Shown here: piece after piece, positions 45,327-56,800 of the stretch
Position numbering within the stretch: position 1 is the stretch's first letter
How the letters are laid out: each line of letters starts with the position of its first letter
Assembly: GCF_012272835.1 (NCBI RefSeq)
Contig: NZ_JAAWWK010000006.1
Location: 366,848-430,847 of the forward strand
Direction: 5' to 3'
Source of the DNA: Spongiibacter thalassae
GTDB lineage: Bacteria; Pseudomonadota; Gammaproteobacteria; Pseudomonadales; Spongiibacteraceae
DNA: 64,000 nt
Position numbers and translations under genes: made by a program
The notes under the pieces: model-generated
Seen by the model: only the letters and a program-made list of their open reading frames with translations
Database searches by the model: none
What the model was told of the DNA's origin: nothing

Positions 45327-48149
45327 ATGAGCCAGATTATTGTACGCGGTGCCCGCACCCACAATTTGAAAAACGTCGATCTGGAGATACCCCGGGACAA
45401 GCTGGTGGTGATTACCGGGCTGTCTGGCTCGGGGAAATCCTCGCTGGCTTTTGACACCCTCTATGCGGAGGGCCAGCGGCGCTACGTGGAATCCCTGTCT
45501 ACCTATGCCCGCCAGTTCCTGTCGATGATGGAAAAGCCCGACGTCGATCATATCGACGGGCTGTCACCGGCGATATCCATCGAACAGAAGTCCACCTCGC
45601 ACAACCCGCGATCAACCGTAGGTACAATTACCGAAATTTACGACTACTTGCGCCTGCTGTTCGCCCGCGCGGGCGAACCTCGCTGCCCGGACCACGACAC
45701 ACCGCTGGCGGCGCAAACTGTCAGCCAAATGGTAGACACCGTTCTGGCCATGCCCGAAGGCCGTAAGCTGATGCTGCTGGCGCCGGTTATCAAGAACCGC
45801 AAGGGTGAACATTTACACATATTGGAAAAACTCCGCAGCCAGGGCTTTGTCCGCGCCCGAATCGACGGCATCGTGGTCGATCTGGACGACACACCGGAAC
45901 TGGACAAAAAGAAAAAACACGACATTGAAGTGGTGGTCGACCGGGTCAAGGTGCGCGAGGATATTGGCCAGCGCCTCGCTGAGAGCTTCGAAACTGCGCT
46001 GGAGTTGAGTGACGGCATCGCCCAGATAGCGGACATGGACGACCCCAAGGCCGACGAAGTCGTGTTTTCGGCGAAGTTCGCCTGCCCCCATTGTGGCTAC
46101 AGCCTCAGCGAACTGGAGCCGCGCCTGTTCTCGTTCAACAGCCCACAGGGGGCCTGTGGCAGCTGCGACGGACTTGGCGTGCGCCAGTATTTCGACGAGC
46201 ACCGCATCGTGCAGCATCCGGAGGCCAGCCTGTCTACCGGTGCAATTCGCGGCTGGGACCGGCGCAGCGTGTATTACTTCCATATGCTCAACTCACTGGC
46301 CGAGCACTATGGCTTTGATATAGACGCCCCATTTGAGTCCCTCGACAAAGCTCACCGGGACAAAATCCTGTTCGGCAGTGGCGACGAGGAAATCAGCTTT
46401 ACCTACGTCAACGACCGGGGCGACAGCTTTCAGCGCAAACACGTGTTTGAAGGCATCATTCCCAATATGGATCGCCGCTACCGGGATACCGAGTCGCAAA
46501 CCGTGCGCGAAGACCTGGCCAAGTTTCTCAGCACCCACGCCTGCCCGGACTGCAACGGCACCCGTCTGCGCAAGGAGGCACGCCATGTTTTCGTCAACGA
46601 AGAAACCCTGCCCGATATCGCGGCAATGCCGGTCGGCGCAGCACAAACCTATTTCCAAACTCTGGCACTGAGCGGACGCCGCGCCCAGATTGCCGAGAAA
46701 ATTCTGAAAGAGATCAACGACCGACTGCGTTTTCTGGTCGATGTCGGCCTGAACTATCTCAGCCTGGATCGCAGCGCCGACACCCTGTCCGGGGGCGAAG
46801 CCCAGCGTATACGCCTGGCCAGCCAGATTGGCGCGGGGCTTGTTGGGGTAATGTATATTCTCGACGAACCATCCATAGGGCTTCACCAGCGAGACAACGA
46901 GCGCCTGCTTGGTACACTGCGGCATCTGCGGGATATCGGCAACACTGTAATCGTCGTGGAGCATGACGAAGACGCCATACGCACCGCCGACCACATCATC
47001 GACATCGGCCCCGGCGCCGGCGTGCACGGCGGACAAATTGTCGCCGAAGGAACGCTCCAGGATATTCTGGATAACCCCGCCTCGCTGACGGGTCAATACC
47101 TATCCGGCACACGAAAAATAGCCGTACCCGAATTCCGGCATCCACCAAAAGACGACCATTACATCGAGCTCGATGGCGCCATCGGCAACAACCTGTGCGA
47201 TGTTAACCTCAAGATTCCTCTGGGCTTGATGACCTGCGTTACCGGAGTATCAGGCTCTGGCAAATCGACGCTGATAAATCACACGCTGTACCCCATTGCC
47301 GCCACGGTGCTGAATGGTGCCAGCACCCTGACCCCGGCCCCGTACGCCGATATTCATGGCCTCGACAAGGTGGACAAGTGCATTGATATCGACCAAAGCC
47401 CGATCGGCCGCACACCACGCTCAAACCCCGCCACCTACACCGGAATATTCACCCCCGTGCGAGAACTCTTTGCTGGCACACAGGAGGCGCGCTCCCGGGG
47501 TTATAAAGTAGGCCGCTTCAGTTTTAATGTTAAGGGCGGGCGTTGTGAAGCCTGTCAGGGCGACGGCGTAACCAAGGTCGAGATGCATTTTCTACCTGAT
47601 ATTTATGTCGCCTGCGAAGTCTGCAAGGGTCAGCGCTATAACCGGGAAACCCTTGAAATCCTCTACAAAGGAAAGAATATCCATGAAGTCCTCGACATGA
47701 CCATTGAGGACGCCCACAGTTTTTTCGAAAATATTCCGGCAATCAACAAGAAACTCCAGACACTGATGGATGTCGGACTTAGCTACATACGCCTCGGCCA
47801 GGCCTCCACCACACTATCTGGCGGCGAAGCCCAGCGAGTGAAGCTCGCGCGAGAGCTTTCCAAGCGCGATACCGGAAAAACACTTTATATCCTCGATGAG
47901 CCCACAACTGGTCTACACTTCGAGGACATACAGCTACTACTGACGGTACTTCACCGCTTGCGTGATCACGGCAACACGGTTGTCGTGATCGAACATAACC
48001 TTGACGTGATCAAGACCGCTGACTGGATCATCGATCTTGGCCCGGAGGGTGGCAGCGGCGGCGGGAAGATTATCGCTGAGGGTACTCCGGAGCAGGTCGC
48101 AGAGCAGGCCCATTCCCATACCGGGCGTTTTCTGGCGGGACTGCTATAA
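45327..48149 (+). CDS. uvrA: Excinuclease ABC subunit A
   Basis: A 940-residue damage-recognition ATPase of nucleotide excision repair. Walker A sites are [10 protein letters not shown] and [13 protein letters not shown] signatures are [12 protein letters not shown] and [12 protein letters not shown], with LDEPSIGLH and LDEPTTGLH after them. Zinc-binding cysteines are seen in CPHCGY...CGSCDG and in CEACQG...CEVCKG. Length and order are canonical. AGGAATT precedes the ATG. It is divergent from the YajR-type gene. A possible weak LexA box in the gap would place it in the SOS regulon. Confidence 0.98.
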   Translation: MSQIIVRGARTHNLKNVDLEIPRDKLVVITGLSGSGKSSLAFDTLYAEGQRRYVESLSTYARQFLSMMEKPDVDHIDGLSPAISIEQKSTSHNPRSTVGTITEIYDYLRLLFARAGEPRCPDHDTPLAAQTVSQMVDTVLAMPEGRKLMLLAPVIKNRKGEHLHILEKLRSQGFVRARIDGIVVDLDDTPELDKKKKHDIEVVVDRVKVREDIGQRLAESFETALELSDGIAQIADMDDPKADEVVFSAKFACPHCGYSLSELEPRLFSFNSPQGACGSCDGLGVRQYFDEHRIVQHPEASLSTGAIRGWDRRSVYYFHMLNSLAEHYGFDIDAPFESLDKAHRDKILFGSGDEEISFTYVNDRGDSFQRKHVFEGIIPNMDRRYRDTESQTVREDLAKFLSTHACPDCNGTRLRKEARHVFVNEETLPDIAAMPVGAAQTYFQTLALSGRRAQIAEKILKEINDRLRFLVDVGLNYLSLDRSADTLSGGEAQRIRLASQIGAGLVGVMYILDEPSIGLHQRDNERLLGTLRHLRDIGNTVIVVEHDEDAIRTADHIIDIGPGAGVHGGQIVAEGTLQDILDNPASLTGQYLSGTRKIAVPEFRHPPKDDHYIELDGAIGNNLCDVNLKIPLGLMTCVTGVSGSGKSTLINHTLYPIAATVLNGASTLTPAPYADIHGLDKVDKCIDIDQSPIGRTPRSNPATYTGIFTPVRELFAGTQEARSRGYKVGRFSFNVKGGRCEACQGDGVTKVEMHFLPDIYVACEVCKGQRYNRETLEILYKGKNIHEVLDMTIEDAHSFFENIPAINKKLQTLMDVGLSYIRLGQASTTLSGGEAQRVKLARELSKRDTGKTLYILDEPTTGLHFEDIQLLLTVLHRLRDHGNTVVVIEHNLDVIKTADWIIDLGPEGGSGGGKIIAEGTPEQVAEQAHSHTGRFLAGLL

Positions 48150-48232
48150 CTTGCCAAATCGCTGATTATCGCTTAGCGTGAATTCATACTAGCAATGCCT
48201 CACCGCAGCGCTAATGCAGCAAGGCATCTTCA

Positions 48233-49297
48233 ATGGACGATAGAAGACAAAGGAACTCAAGGGAGAGCCGAGGGCAACTACCCACCAGCGGCACCGAAGA
48301 CCTCTGGCGGGCACGGGTCTTTTTCGGTGGCGGGGCATTTCTGATTTGCACCCACTTCATCATTGGCCTGCAACTGGGCCAAGCCACACCCACAACGTCT
48401 GCCAACTCGCTGGGCAACGCCTCTCTCAGCGTCATTCTTATCAGCGGAATCATCACCAGCGCCCTGTATTTCCATTTGACCAGAAACTACCTGGTCGCCG
48501 CATCCCTTACCCTTGCGACCACCTGGGCCTGTTTCAGCTACCTGCTTATTTTCCAGAACACCGACAGCACCACAGCCTCACCACTGATACTCTGTATCCC
48601 TCCGCTGTTCGCCTTTCTGCTGGTGAACTTCCGCGAAGGTGTAATATGGGGTATTGCAGGCTATGTTGCACTTTGCCTGTGGACGGCATCCGGTCTTGGC
48701 CACTATGGAAGCGACACCGCACTGTCTCTCCAACGGGCCACAACCAACCACATCGCCTATATCGGAACCATTTTCATTATCGCCTTTTACCAAAGGGGCA
48801 ACCGCAAATACCAGGAGTCGATACTAAAAGCCGCCTACCACGACACCCTTACGGGGGTCTGTAATCGCAGCGGCTTCCTGAACTACTGCGAACAGCTCGC
48901 GGGTAAACAAAAAAGTTACCGCCTGGTGTTCCTGGATATCAACAACTTCAAACCGATTAACGACATCTTCGGCCACGACGTGGGCGATCTGACACTGCAG
49001 GCGTTTAGCAAGCGCATCAGCGACAGCCTGCGCAGCCAGGATTTTGTCAGCCGTATCGGCGGAGACGAATTTGCCATCATAATCGATGCAGACGATGACC
49101 ATACTGCCCTGCTGGAACGCCTTGCTCGAGAATTGAACGAACCCATACAAGTGGGTGAAATCACCCTCGACCTGCGCACCAGTATTGGCACTGCCGACTA
49201 CCCCAGCGACGGCAATGACCCCCTTACCCTGCTGCAGGTCGCTGACAGCCGCATGTATGAGCACAAGGAAAGCAGTCGCTCAGCCGCTGCCGAATAA
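48233..49297 (+). CDS. Membrane-bound diguanylate cyclase
   Basis: A 354-residue protein with about six hydrophobic helices in residues 20-185, with no recognisable named sensor domain, followed by a C-terminal GGDEF domain. The active site reads RIGGDEFAII. RSQD lies five residues before GGDEF and matches the inhibitory RxxD site, so product feedback by c-di-GMP is expected. No EAL domain is present. It sits alone between uvrA and rplQ and ends before a shared terminator. In Pseudomonas, catalase and bacterioferritin genes occupy this position, so it is probably a lineage-specific insertion. Confidence 0.9.
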   Translation: MDDRRQRNSRESRGQLPTSGTEDLWRARVFFGGGAFLICTHFIIGLQLGQATPTTSANSLGNASLSVILISGIITSALYFHLTRNYLVAASLTLATTWACFSYLLIFQNTDSTTASPLILCIPPLFAFLLVNFREGVIWGIAGYVALCLWTASGLGHYGSDTALSLQRATTNHIAYIGTIFIIAFYQRGNRKYQESILKAAYHDTLTGVCNRSGFLNYCEQLAGKQKSYRLVFLDINNFKPINDIFGHDVGDLTLQAFSKRISDSLRSQDFVSRIGGDEFAIIIDADDDHTALLERLARELNEPIQVGEITLDLRTSIGTADYPSDGNDPLTLLQVADSRMYEHKESSRSAAAE

Positions 49298-49326
49298 TCC
49301 CCACCCGCCACCCAGGATTCTCAGGC

Positions 49327-49360
49327 AAAAAAAAACCGACCTGGAAGGCCGGTTTTTTTT
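49327..49360. terminator. Bidirectional terminator between the GGDEF gene and rplQ
   Basis: Nine A, CCGACCT, three bases, AGGCCGG and eight T form a stem with one mismatch and runs on both sides. It closes the whole ribosomal block on the minus strand. Confidence 0.9.
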
Positions 49361-49376
49361 AGACTAACAGAGAAGA

Positions 49377-49766
49377 TTACTCTTCGCCGTCGTCCTCTTC
49401 GTCTACTACCGGGCGATCAACCAGCTCAACATAGGCCATAGGCGCTTTGTCGCCGGTACGCAGACCGCACTTCATAATACGAATATAACCACCTGGGCGC
49501 TCTGAGTAACGCGGTCCAAGTTCAGAGAACAGCTTTCCTACCGCTTCGTCGCTACGCAGTCTGGCGAACGCCAAACGACGGTTTGCAACGCTATCGGTCT
49601 TGGCCAAAGTGATCAGCGGTTCCGCGTGGCGGCGCAGCTCTTTAGCTTTGGGCAGAGTCGTTTTAATCAGTTCGTGCTCCACCAGTGAAGCCGTCATGTT
49701 GCGGAACATCGCTTTGCGATGCGAACTGTTGCGGTTCAATTGACGGCCGCTATGACGATGACGCAT
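49377..49766 (-). CDS. rplQ: 50S ribosomal protein L17
   Basis: 129 residues starting [20 protein letters not shown] and containing [20 protein letters not shown], as expected near the tunnel exit of the 50S subunit. The acidic C-terminal tail ([10 protein letters not shown]) is longer than in E. coli. Last gene of the alpha operon, 66 bp after rpoA. Confidence 0.97.
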   Translation of the reverse strand: MRHRHSGRQLNRNSSHRKAMFRNMTASLVEHELIKTTLPKAKELRRHAEPLITLAKTDSVANRRLAFARLRSDEAVGKLFSELGPRYSERPGGYIRIMKCGLRTGDKAPMAYVELVDRPVVDEEDDGEE

Positions 49767-49832
49767 GGCTTTTTCCTTTAATAAACGTTTGCTATCTCAG
49801 CAAAAATTTCAGCTAAATTATCTGGGGCCGAC

Positions 49833-50834
49833 TTACGCCAGAACCCGGTCGTCGTTTCTCAGGCTCGCAGGCGGCCAATTATCCAGGCGCAGGCCCAGAG
49901 ACAGTCCACGTGAAGCCAATACATCTTTGATTTCGGTGAGCGACTTTTTACCCAGGTTCGGGGTCTTCAGCAGCTCAACCTCGGTACGCTGTACCAGGTC
50001 GCCGATGTAGTAAATATTTTCTGCTTTGAGACAGTTCGCAGAGCGCACTGTCAGCTCCAGGTCATCGACCGGGCGCAGCAGGATAGGATCAACTTCGTTC
50101 TCTTCACGCGAGGGCTCTTTCTCGCCTTCGCTTTCGAGATCAACGAATACTGCCAGCTGCTGCTGAAGTATTGTCGCGGCACGACGAATCGCTTCTTCCG
50201 GGTCGATAGTACCGTTGGTTTCCAGATCCAGCACGAGCTTGTCGAGGTCGGTACGCTGCTCTACCCGCGCACTCTCAACAACGTAACTAACGCGGCTGAT
50301 CGGGCTGTAGCTGGCATCCAACTGCAAACGACCGATGGAACGCGTTTCTTCGTCGCCAACATTGCGCGCATCAGCGGGAACATAACCGCGGCCACGACCA
50401 ATGGTCAGGCGCATATTAAGGTCGCCGGTTGAGTTCAGGTTGGCAATAACGTGATCTTTGTTGACGATCTCTACTTCATGATCTGTCTGTATGTCACCCG
50501 CAACTACCGGACCTTCGCCCTTCTTGCTCAGTGACAGTATGGCCTGATCCTTACCGTGAAGAACGACTGCAACCTCTTTAAGGTTAAGCAGTATTTCGAT
50601 TACGTCTTCCTGAACACCTTCGATTGCACTGTACTCGTGCAGCACCCCGTCAATTTCAACTTCTGTGACCGCACAACCAGGCATAGAAGAAAGCAAAATA
50701 CGGCGCAGAGCGTTACCCAGCGTATGGCCGAAACCACGCTCCAGCGGCTCCAGGGTGACTTTCGCGCGGGTAGCGCCAAGCTCTTCAACCTGAATCACCC
50801 GCGGAGTTAAAAATTCATTCACTGCACTTTGCAT
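49833..50834 (-). CDS. rpoA: RNA polymerase alpha subunit
   Basis: 333 residues. The N-terminal domain ([20 protein letters not shown]) dimerises and nucleates the enzyme, and the C-terminal domain ([20 protein letters not shown] and [20 protein letters not shown]) binds UP elements and activators. Length is that of typical gammaproteobacterial alpha. It is between rpsD and rplQ as in the E. coli alpha operon. Confidence 0.98.
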   Translation of the reverse strand: MQSAVNEFLTPRVIQVEELGATRAKVTLEPLERGFGHTLGNALRRILLSSMPGCAVTEVEIDGVLHEYSAIEGVQEDVIEILLNLKEVAVVLHGKDQAILSLSKKGEGPVVAGDIQTDHEVEIVNKDHVIANLNSTGDLNMRLTIGRGRGYVPADARNVGDEETRSIGRLQLDASYSPISRVSYVVESARVEQRTDLDKLVLDLETNGTIDPEEAIRRAATILQQQLAVFVDLESEGEKEPSREENEVDPILLRPVDDLELTVRSANCLKAENIYYIGDLVQRTEVELLKTPNLGKKSLTEIKDVLASRGLSLGLRLDNWPPASLRNDDRVLA

Positions 50835-50867
50835 AGTTCACCTGTAGTGAGAATGTCAGGGAAAAAC

Positions 50868-51488
50868 TTACTTCGAGTAAAGCTCTACGATCAGATGCTC
50901 ATTGATCTCAGAAGACAAGTCGCTACGATCAGGTGCGTTTTTAAACACGGCTTCCATCTTGTCTGCATTGACATCGATCCAAGCGCAATCACCGCGCTGG
51001 GCTGCCAAAGTCAAAGCGGACTGAACACGCAGCTGCTTTTTGGCTTTTTCACGCAGAGAGATCACGTCGCCGGCTTGCACCTGGTAAGAAGGAACGTTAA
51101 CGGTCTTGCCGTTTACGAGAATGCCTTTGTGCGATACCAGCTGGCGTGATTCAGCGCGGGTAGAACCGAAACCAATACGGTAAACCACGTTATCCAAACG
51201 CGACTCAAGGTACTGAAGCAGGTTTTCACCGGTAGCGCCTTTCTTGCTTGCCGCCTTTTTGTAGTAACCGCGGAATTGCTTTTCAAGCACGCCGTACATA
51301 CGACGAACTTTTTGTTTTTCACGGAGCTGTACACCGTAATCAGACAGACGGCCGCGACGCGCACCGTGCATACCGGGCGCTGTTTCTGCTTTGCATTTTG
51401 AATCCAGCGGACGAACGCCACTCTTCAAAAACAGATCGGTGCCTTCCCGTCTGGCTAATTTACAGCTTGGGCCTAAATATCTAGCCAT
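50868..51488 (-). CDS. rpsD: 30S ribosomal protein S4
   Basis: 206 residues, starting [20 protein letters not shown]; primary binder of 16S rRNA. The S4 RNA-binding domain ([20 protein letters not shown], then [12 protein letters not shown]) is intact. In E. coli S4 is the translational repressor of the alpha operon. Here it keeps the same place between rpsK and rpoA. Confidence 0.98.
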   Translation of the reverse strand: MARYLGPSCKLARREGTDLFLKSGVRPLDSKCKAETAPGMHGARRGRLSDYGVQLREKQKVRRMYGVLEKQFRGYYKKAASKKGATGENLLQYLESRLDNVVYRIGFGSTRAESRQLVSHKGILVNGKTVNVPSYQVQAGDVISLREKAKKQLRVQSALTLAAQRGDCAWIDVNADKMEAVFKNAPDRSDLSSEINEHLIVELYSK

Positions 51489-51510
51489 GTTTCAATTCCT
51501 CAACTGTTAA

Positions 51511-51903
51511 TTACACGCGACGTTTCTTGGGAGGACGGCAACCATTGTGTGGAATGGGCGTCACGTCTGTGATGTTGGTAATCTTGTAGCCGCAGTTGTT
51601 CAACGCGCGAACAGCCGATTCACGGCCAGGGCCGGGGCCTTTGACTTCAACGTCCAGGTTTTTCAGGCCGTAGTCTTTAGCCGCGTTACCGGCGCGCTCT
51701 GCTGCAACCTGGGCAGCGAAGGGCGTGCTCTTACGTGAACCGCGGAAGCCACTGCCGCCGGCAGTTGCCCAGCTCAGGGTGTTGCCCTGGCGGTCGGTGA
51801 TGGTAATGATGGTATTGTTGAACGACGCATGGATATGCGCGACACCGTCGACAACGGTCTTTTTGACCTTTTTGCGCGGTGCTTGTTTACCGGGTTTAGC
51901 CAT
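51511..51903 (-). CDS. rpsK: 30S ribosomal protein S11
   Basis: 130 residues. [20 protein letters not shown] and the C-terminal [14 protein letters not shown] are diagnostic of S11, which lines the mRNA exit region of the 30S platform. Second gene of the alpha operon, 22 bp before rpsD. Confidence 0.97.
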   Translation of the reverse strand: MAKPGKQAPRKKVKKTVVDGVAHIHASFNNTIITITDRQGNTLSWATAGGSGFRGSRKSTPFAAQVAAERAGNAAKDYGLKNLDVEVKGPGPGRESAVRALNNCGYKITNITDVTPIPHNGCRPPKKRRV

Positions 51904-51975
51904 TTTCTATTCCTGCTTCTAATATCAACACTACACTAGTGGTGTAGCTACACTAAAGGCGCTGCTTACTCGCAA

Positions 51976-52332
51976 TTACTTGCGAATCGGCTTACGTGGA
52001 CCTTTACGGGTACGCGCATTCGTTTTAGTACGCTGTCCACGCAGGGGCAAGCCCTTACGATGACGCAGCCCACGAAAACAGCCAAGATCCAACAGACGCT
52101 TGATGTTCATGCTGACTTCACGACGCAGATCGCCTTCTACCGCAATTTTTGCGATGGCGTTACGCAGTGAATCCAGCTGATCTTCAGACAGATCACCAAT
52201 TTTTACATCTTCCGCGATATTACTGCCGGCACACAATTTCTTTGCCGTGGTGCGACCGATGCCGTAAATATAGGTCAACGAAATAACAGCATGTTTGTTA
52301 TCTGGTATGTTGACACCCGCAATACGAGCCAT
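51976..52332 (-). CDS. rpsM: 30S ribosomal protein S13
   Basis: 118 residues. [20 protein letters not shown] and the basic tail [20 protein letters not shown] reach toward tRNA in the P site and contact the 50S bridge. First gene of the alpha operon. The gap upstream to rpmJ is 133 bp and holds a weak promoter candidate. Confidence 0.97.
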   Translation of the reverse strand: MARIAGVNIPDNKHAVISLTYIYGIGRTTAKKLCAGSNIAEDVKIGDLSEDQLDSLRNAIAKIAVEGDLRREVSMNIKRLLDLGCFRGLRHRKGLPLRGQRTKTNARTRKGPRKPIRK

Positions 52333-52416
52333 TCAGATTACTCCAATTAAAGCTTTAACTTAGACGCTCAACACTTACTGGCCAACAACAGACGACCACC
52401 GCGCGAAAGGCGCAGT

Positions 52417-52445
52417 AGTCTATCCGCATACGGGCTGCGATTCAA
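52417..52445 (-). promoter_or_regulatory. Candidate alpha-operon promoter
   Basis: On the minus strand TTGAAT (plus-strand 52440-52445), 17 bp and TAGACT (52417-52422) lie between rpmJ and rpsM, about 80 bp before the rpsM start. The match is only moderate. Confidence 0.3.
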
Positions 52446-52465
52446 GCCCATTGACCAGAAAATAC

Positions 52466-52582
52466 TCAGCCCTGCCGCTGCTTGTGGCGCGGTTCAACGC
52501 TGCAAATTACGCGAACCACACCTTTGCGGCGTACGATTTTACAGTTGCGGCAAATTGTCTTTACCGATGCGCGAACTTTCAT
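52466..52582 (-). CDS. rpmJ: 50S ribosomal protein L36
   Basis: A 38-residue protein, [20 protein letters not shown] and on, ending HKQRQG. The zinc ligands C11, C14, C27 and H33 are all present, so this is the zinc-binding form, whose loss or replacement by a cysteine-free paralogue is known under zinc starvation. It lies between secY (29 bp upstream in transcription) and rpsM, its standard position as last gene of the spc operon. Confidence 0.95.
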   Translation of the reverse strand: MKVRASVKTICRNCKIVRRKGVVRVICSVEPRHKQRQG

Positions 52583-52611
52583 GACGACACTCCAACAAAT
52601 TGCGACGCCTA

Positions 52612-53937
52612 TTAGCGGGCGCCGCCATAATTCTTCAGATTAGCTTTCTTCATGACAGAGTCGTACTGATGAGACATCATGTGCGACTGAACCTGAGCCA
52701 TAAAATCCATTACTACCACAACAACGATCAGCAACGATGTGCCGCCCAGATAGAAGGGCACATTCCACATCACCACCAGGAACTGGGGTAGCAAACATAC
52801 ACCGGCAATGTAAATCGAACCAAACATCGTCAGGCGGGTTAACACATCGTCGATATAACTCGCTGTTTGCTTGCCGGGACGAATCCCAGGCAGAAACGCA
52901 CCCGACCGTTTCAGATTGTCTGCAACTTCATCCGGGTTAAACATCAACGCGGTATAGAAGAAACAGAAGAACACAATCAACGCGGTAAACAGCAGTATGT
53001 TCAACGGCTGACCGGGCCCAATCGCCAACGCCAGTTCCTGCAACCATTCCATCCCGTCGCCACTCTGGCTGACCCACTGCGCGATAGACGCAGGGAACAG
53101 CAGAATAGAGCTGGCGAAAATCGCTGGGATAACCCCCGCCATATTCACCTTGAGCGGCAGATGACTCGACTGCGCCTGATACATACGGTTGCCGCGCTGC
53201 TGCTTGGCGTAATTCACCGTAATCCGACGCTGGCCGCGCTCGATAAACACCACCAGATACACCACTGCAACCGCCAGCACCAGGATACCCAGCAGAACCA
53301 GAACGTTCAGTTCACCCTGGCGCGCTTGCTCGAGCGACTGACCTACCGCCGCGGGCAAGCCCGCTACGATGCCGGCAAAGATCAGCATGGATATACCATT
53401 GCCAATGCCGCGCTCAGTCACTTGCTCACCGAGCCACATCATAAATACAGCACCAGTCACCAAGGAGACTACCGCAGTAAAGTAAAAGCTCAGATCAGCG
53501 TTATAAGCCAGCCCTTGATTGGCCAGACCAACGGTCATCCCAACCGCCTGCAGCGTTGCCAAAACAACGGTGAGGTAGCGGGTATACTGACTGATTTGGC
53601 GACGTCCAGCCTCGCCTTCTTTCTTCAGGGCTTCCAGCTGTGGGCTCACGGCGGACATCAGCTGCATGATAATCGATGCAGAGATGTAAGGCATGATACC
53701 CAGAGCCAGAATACTCATACGCTCCAGCGCACCGCCGGAGAACATATTAAACAGACCCAGCACGGTTCCCTGGTTCTGGTTAAACAGCGCGGCGAGCTGA
53801 TCCGGGTTAATTCCTGGCACCGGTATATGGGTACCAATACGATAAACAATTATCGCCAGTAACAGAAAACGAAGGCGAGCCATCAGCTCGCCTAGTCCGG
53901 ACTGCTTTCCAGTTGATAAAGGACTGGATTTCGCCAT
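52612..53937 (-). CDS. secY: Protein translocase subunit SecY
   Basis: 441 residues with ten membrane segments forming the Sec channel. Visible family marks are [20 protein letters not shown] near the plug, [17 protein letters not shown], and [20 protein letters not shown]. It follows rplO by 10 bp and precedes rpmJ. The product inserts into the inner membrane with SecE and SecG, encoded elsewhere. Confidence 0.98.
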   Translation of the reverse strand: MAKSSPLSTGKQSGLGELMARLRFLLLAIIVYRIGTHIPVPGINPDQLAALFNQNQGTVLGLFNMFSGGALERMSILALGIMPYISASIIMQLMSAVSPQLEALKKEGEAGRRQISQYTRYLTVVLATLQAVGMTVGLANQGLAYNADLSFYFTAVVSLVTGAVFMMWLGEQVTERGIGNGISMLIFAGIVAGLPAAVGQSLEQARQGELNVLVLLGILVLAVAVVYLVVFIERGQRRITVNYAKQQRGNRMYQAQSSHLPLKVNMAGVIPAIFASSILLFPASIAQWVSQSGDGMEWLQELALAIGPGQPLNILLFTALIVFFCFFYTALMFNPDEVADNLKRSGAFLPGIRPGKQTASYIDDVLTRLTMFGSIYIAGVCLLPQFLVVMWNVPFYLGGTSLLIVVVVVMDFMAQVQSHMMSHQYDSVMKKANLKNYGGAR

Positions 53938-53947
53938 GGGGTATTCC

Positions 53948-54391
53948 CTATTCCTCGATCTTGCCGCCCGCTTTCTCGATAGCTTCGCGAGCGCCTTTGG
54001 TTACAGCAAGGCCTTTAACCGTAACAGCTTTAGTCACATCGCCAGACAAGAAGATCTTGGCACGCTCGATGTTTGCGCCAATCAGGTCAGCACGCTTGAG
54101 TGCAGACAGATCGATCACTTCATCGGCAACGCCATTCAATTCCGACGTGCGAATCTGTGCAGTTACCGCTGCCATACGGGAAGTAAAACCGTATTTTGGC
54201 AGACGTTTTTGCAAAGGCATCTGACCGCCTTCGAAGCCTGGACGAACGCTACCGCCAGAACGGGACTTCAGACCCTTGTGGCCGCGACCGGCAGTCTTGC
54301 CCAGCCCGCTACCAATACCGCGTCCAACGCGCTTGCCTTCCTTAACTCGGCCGGGCGCTGGACTCAGCGTGTTTAAACGCAACTCGCTCAT
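53948..54391 (-). CDS. rplO: 50S ribosomal protein L15
   Basis: 147 residues starting [19 protein letters not shown]. The glycine-rich [17 protein letters not shown] stretch is the long loop that enters 23S rRNA. I use the ATG at 54391, three bases after the rpmD stop; a GTG one codon earlier is in frame. It is between rpmD and secY. Confidence 0.97.
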   Translation of the reverse strand: MSELRLNTLSPAPGRVKEGKRVGRGIGSGLGKTAGRGHKGLKSRSGGSVRPGFEGGQMPLQKRLPKYGFTSRMAAVTAQIRTSELNGVADEVIDLSALKRADLIGANIERAKIFLSGDVTKAVTVKGLAVTKGAREAIEKAGGKIEE

Positions 54392-54394
54392 CAC

Positions 54395-54571
54395 TTAACC
54401 CTCAACACGTACCAAATAATTGACTTTATTGATCATGCCGCGAACTGAAGGAGTATCCTCTACTTCAACGGTGTGACCAATACGACGCAGACCCAGTCCA
54501 GCAATACAGGCTTTATGGGCTTTCAGTCGGCCCGCAATAGAGCGAACCTGTGTAACTTTAATTTTGCTCAT
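54395..54571 (-). CDS. rpmD: 50S ribosomal protein L30
   Basis: A 58-residue protein, [20 protein letters not shown] and on, ending VNYLVRVEG, with the family stretch [20 protein letters not shown]. It lies between rpsE and rplO with only 3 bp to rplO, its normal place in the spc operon. Confidence 0.96.
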   Translation of the reverse strand: MSKIKVTQVRSIAGRLKAHKACIAGLGLRRIGHTVEVEDTPSVRGMINKVNYLVRVEG

Positions 54572-54590
54572 GACAAATCCCGCCCCTTAC

Positions 54591-55103
54591 TTAGCCGAGG
54601 ATGTCTTCTACCGACTTGCCGCGCTTGGCTGCGACTTCTTCAGGAGAAGAGATGCTTTGCAGTGCTTTGATCGTAGCGCGAACCACATTAACAGGGTTTG
54701 TAGACCCGTAACATTTCGCCAGTACGTTGTGTACACCTGCAATTTCAAGAACCGAACGCATCGCACCACCGGCGATAACACCAGTACCTTCAGACGCTGG
54801 CTGCATGTAAACCTTGGAGGCACCGTGTGCGCCTTTGACAGCGTACTGCAGTGTATCCCCTTTCAGGTCAACCTGGACCATGTTGCGACGTGCTGCTTCC
54901 ATCGCTTTCTGGATAGCCACAGGCACTTCACGAGCTTTGCCGCGACCGAAGCCTACCTTGCCATTGCCGTCGCCAACGACAGTCAGTGCGGTGAAGCTGA
55001 ATATACGGCCACCTTTAACTACCTTGGCTACCCGGTTAACCTGGACCAGTTTTTCCTGGAGGCCTTCGGAGTTTGCTTTGTCTTTCTGATCGTTGTACGC
55101 CAT
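54591..55103 (-). CDS. rpsE: 30S ribosomal protein S5
   Basis: 170 residues. [20 protein letters not shown] starts the N-terminal RNA-binding domain, and [20 protein letters not shown] is in the C-terminal part. S5 takes part in decoding accuracy and the mRNA entry channel. 10 bp after rplR. Confidence 0.97.
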   Translation of the reverse strand: MAYNDQKDKANSEGLQEKLVQVNRVAKVVKGGRIFSFTALTVVGDGNGKVGFGRGKAREVPVAIQKAMEAARRNMVQVDLKGDTLQYAVKGAHGASKVYMQPASEGTGVIAGGAMRSVLEIAGVHNVLAKCYGSTNPVNVVRATIKALQSISSPEEVAAKRGKSVEDILG

Positions 55104-55113
55104 CGCCTAAACC

Positions 55114-55464
55114 TTAGAATTCCAATCCACCTTCACGGGCGGCATCTGCCAGCGCCTTGACGCGACCGTGGAAACGGAATCCACTGCGATCAAAGGCGAC
55201 CCTTGTTACACCTGCGGCTTTTGCACGGTCCGCAATCAGTTTACCGACTCCGGCAGCTGCTGCGATATTGCCACTAGATGCGCTGCGTAGTTCCTTGTCC
55301 AGCGTTGAAGCGCTGGCCAGAACCTTGTCGCCTTCGGCGGCAATCACTTGCGCGTACATATGGCGCGGCGTGCGATGTACGCACAGACGAACCGCTCGCA
55401 ACTCACGCATTTTACAGCGGGCGCGGCGTGCACGACGTAGTCTTGATACTTTCTTATCGCTCAT
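55114..55464 (-). CDS. rplR: 50S ribosomal protein L18
   Basis: 116 residues; 5S rRNA-binding protein. [20 protein letters not shown] and [20 protein letters not shown] are diagnostic. 10 bp after rplF in the spc operon. Confidence 0.97.
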   Translation of the reverse strand: MSDKKVSRLRRARRARCKMRELRAVRLCVHRTPRHMYAQVIAAEGDKVLASASTLDKELRSASSGNIAAAAGVGKLIADRAKAAGVTRVAFDRSGFRFHGRVKALADAAREGGLEF

Positions 55465-55474
55465 ATGCTAGCCT

Positions 55475-56008
55475 TTACTTTTTCTTCGCTTCTTTGCGAC
55501 GAATGTTTTCGTCAGCATAGCGAACACCTTTACCTTTATAGGGCTCGGGCGGACGGAATGCGCGGATTTCTGCTGCAACCTTCCCAAGCACCTGCTTATC
55601 ACTTCCACTCAACACGATTTCGGTCTGAGTCGGAGTTTCAACAGAAACACCTTCCGGCAGAACGTAATCAATAGGGTGAGAGTAGCCCAGCACCAGGTTC
55701 AAGCTCTTGCCGCTTGCCTTGGCACGGTAACCAACACCGTTGAGGATCAGTTTACGCTGGAAACCTTCGCTAACGCCGACGACCATGTTATTGGTCAGTG
55801 CGCGCGTGGTTCCGGCCATTGCCCAGCCATTTTTGACGCCTTCTCGGGCTGCAAAAATCAGCTGACCATCTTCCTGCTTTACTTCGACGGACGCGTGCAG
55901 CGGCATAGACATGTTGCCATTCTTGCCTTTCACCGCGATGCTGTCGGCGTCGAGTTTGACTTCAACCCCTTTGGGGATAGTCACTGGACTTTTCGCTACT
56001 CTGGACAT
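55475..56008 (-). CDS. rplF: 50S ribosomal protein L6
   Basis: 177 residues starting [20 protein letters not shown], with the C-terminal [20 protein letters not shown]. The ATG at 56008 gives the family length; an extended frame to 56062 would overlap rpsH. L6 sits near the factor-binding site of the 50S subunit. Confidence 0.97.
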   Translation of the reverse strand: MSRVAKSPVTIPKGVEVKLDADSIAVKGKNGNMSMPLHASVEVKQEDGQLIFAAREGVKNGWAMAGTTRALTNNMVVGVSEGFQRKLILNGVGYRAKASGKSLNLVLGYSHPIDYVLPEGVSVETPTQTEIVLSGSDKQVLGKVAAEIRAFRPPEPYKGKGVRYADENIRRKEAKKK

Positions 56009-56033
56009 TTTAGAAACTCTTCGTACCGTCGAT

Positions 56034-56429
56034 TTAGAATACAGTGCAGAGCACTTCGCCACCTACACCGGCTGCGCGAGCAGCACGGTCTGTCATCACA
56101 CCACGGCTGGTGGAGACAATAGCGATACCCAAACCAGCACGCACAGAAGGCAACTGGTCTTTACCAGCGTAGGCGCGCAAACCCGGGCGACTTACACGCT
56201 GTATCTCAGCGATAACCGGCTTACCTTGGAAATACTTAAGGTCCACAACCAGTGTTGCCTTACCACCGTTCTCTTCTACACGAGAACCGGCGACATAGCC
56301 TTCCTGCTCAAGGACATTTGCTACCGCTTTTTTCAGCTTTGAAGACGGCATTTCAACTACCGCCTTACCCGCCATCTGAGCGTTGCGGATGCGTGTCAGC
56401 ATATCCGCTAAAGGGTCTTGCATGCTCAT
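56034..56429 (-). CDS. rpsH: 30S ribosomal protein S8
   Basis: 131 residues starting [20 protein letters not shown] and ending in [10 protein letters not shown]8 binds the central domain of 16S rRNA, and in E. coli it represses the spc operon at the rplE start. Between rpsN and rplF. Confidence 0.97.
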   Translation of the reverse strand: MSMQDPLADMLTRIRNAQMAGKAVVEMPSSKLKKAVANVLEQEGYVAGSRVEENGGKATLVVDLKYFQGKPVIAEIQRVSRPGLRAYAGKDQLPSVRAGLGIAIVSTSRGVMTDRAARAAGVGGEVLCTVF

Positions 56430-56481
56430 GTTTTGCTCCCATTGATCGCCGCGTTATCGCGCGACAGCAAAATTCTCAATC

Positions 56482-56787
56482 TTACCAGCTGGCCTTAACC
56501 AGACCGGGTACATCACCACGCATCGCTGCCTGGCGCAATTGGTTACGGCAAAGCCCAAACTTGCGGTATACGCCGTGTGGGCGACCGGTAATCTGGCAGC
56601 GACGACGCTGGCGAGAGGGGCTGGCGTCACGCGGCAATTTTTGCAGCTTGACCTGAGCATCCCACTTTTCTTCATCAGACGTGTTTACGCTACTGATAAT
56701 CGCTTTCAACTCAGCGCGTTTCGCAGCGTACTTAGCGACGGCACGAGCGCGTTTCGCTTCGCGCGCCTTCATTGATTCCTTTGCCAT
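56482..56787 (-). CDS. rpsN: 30S ribosomal protein S14
   Basis: 101 residues, the long cysteine-poor form without the CxxC zinc pairs, ending [20 protein letters not shown] and KASW as in E. coli. Between rplE and rpsH. Confidence 0.97.
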   Translation of the reverse strand: MAKESMKAREAKRARAVAKYAAKRAELKAIISSVNTSDEEKWDAQVKLQKLPRDASPSRQRRRCQITGRPHGVYRKFGLCRNQLRQAAMRGDVPGLVKASW

Positions 56788-56800
56788 ATCCCTGAACCCC

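Noticed and set aside
52867..53862. 331-codon plus-strand frame opposite secY
   Set aside because: Antisense to a certain gene, rich in His, Gln and Arg as expected from reversed membrane-protein codons; no motif.
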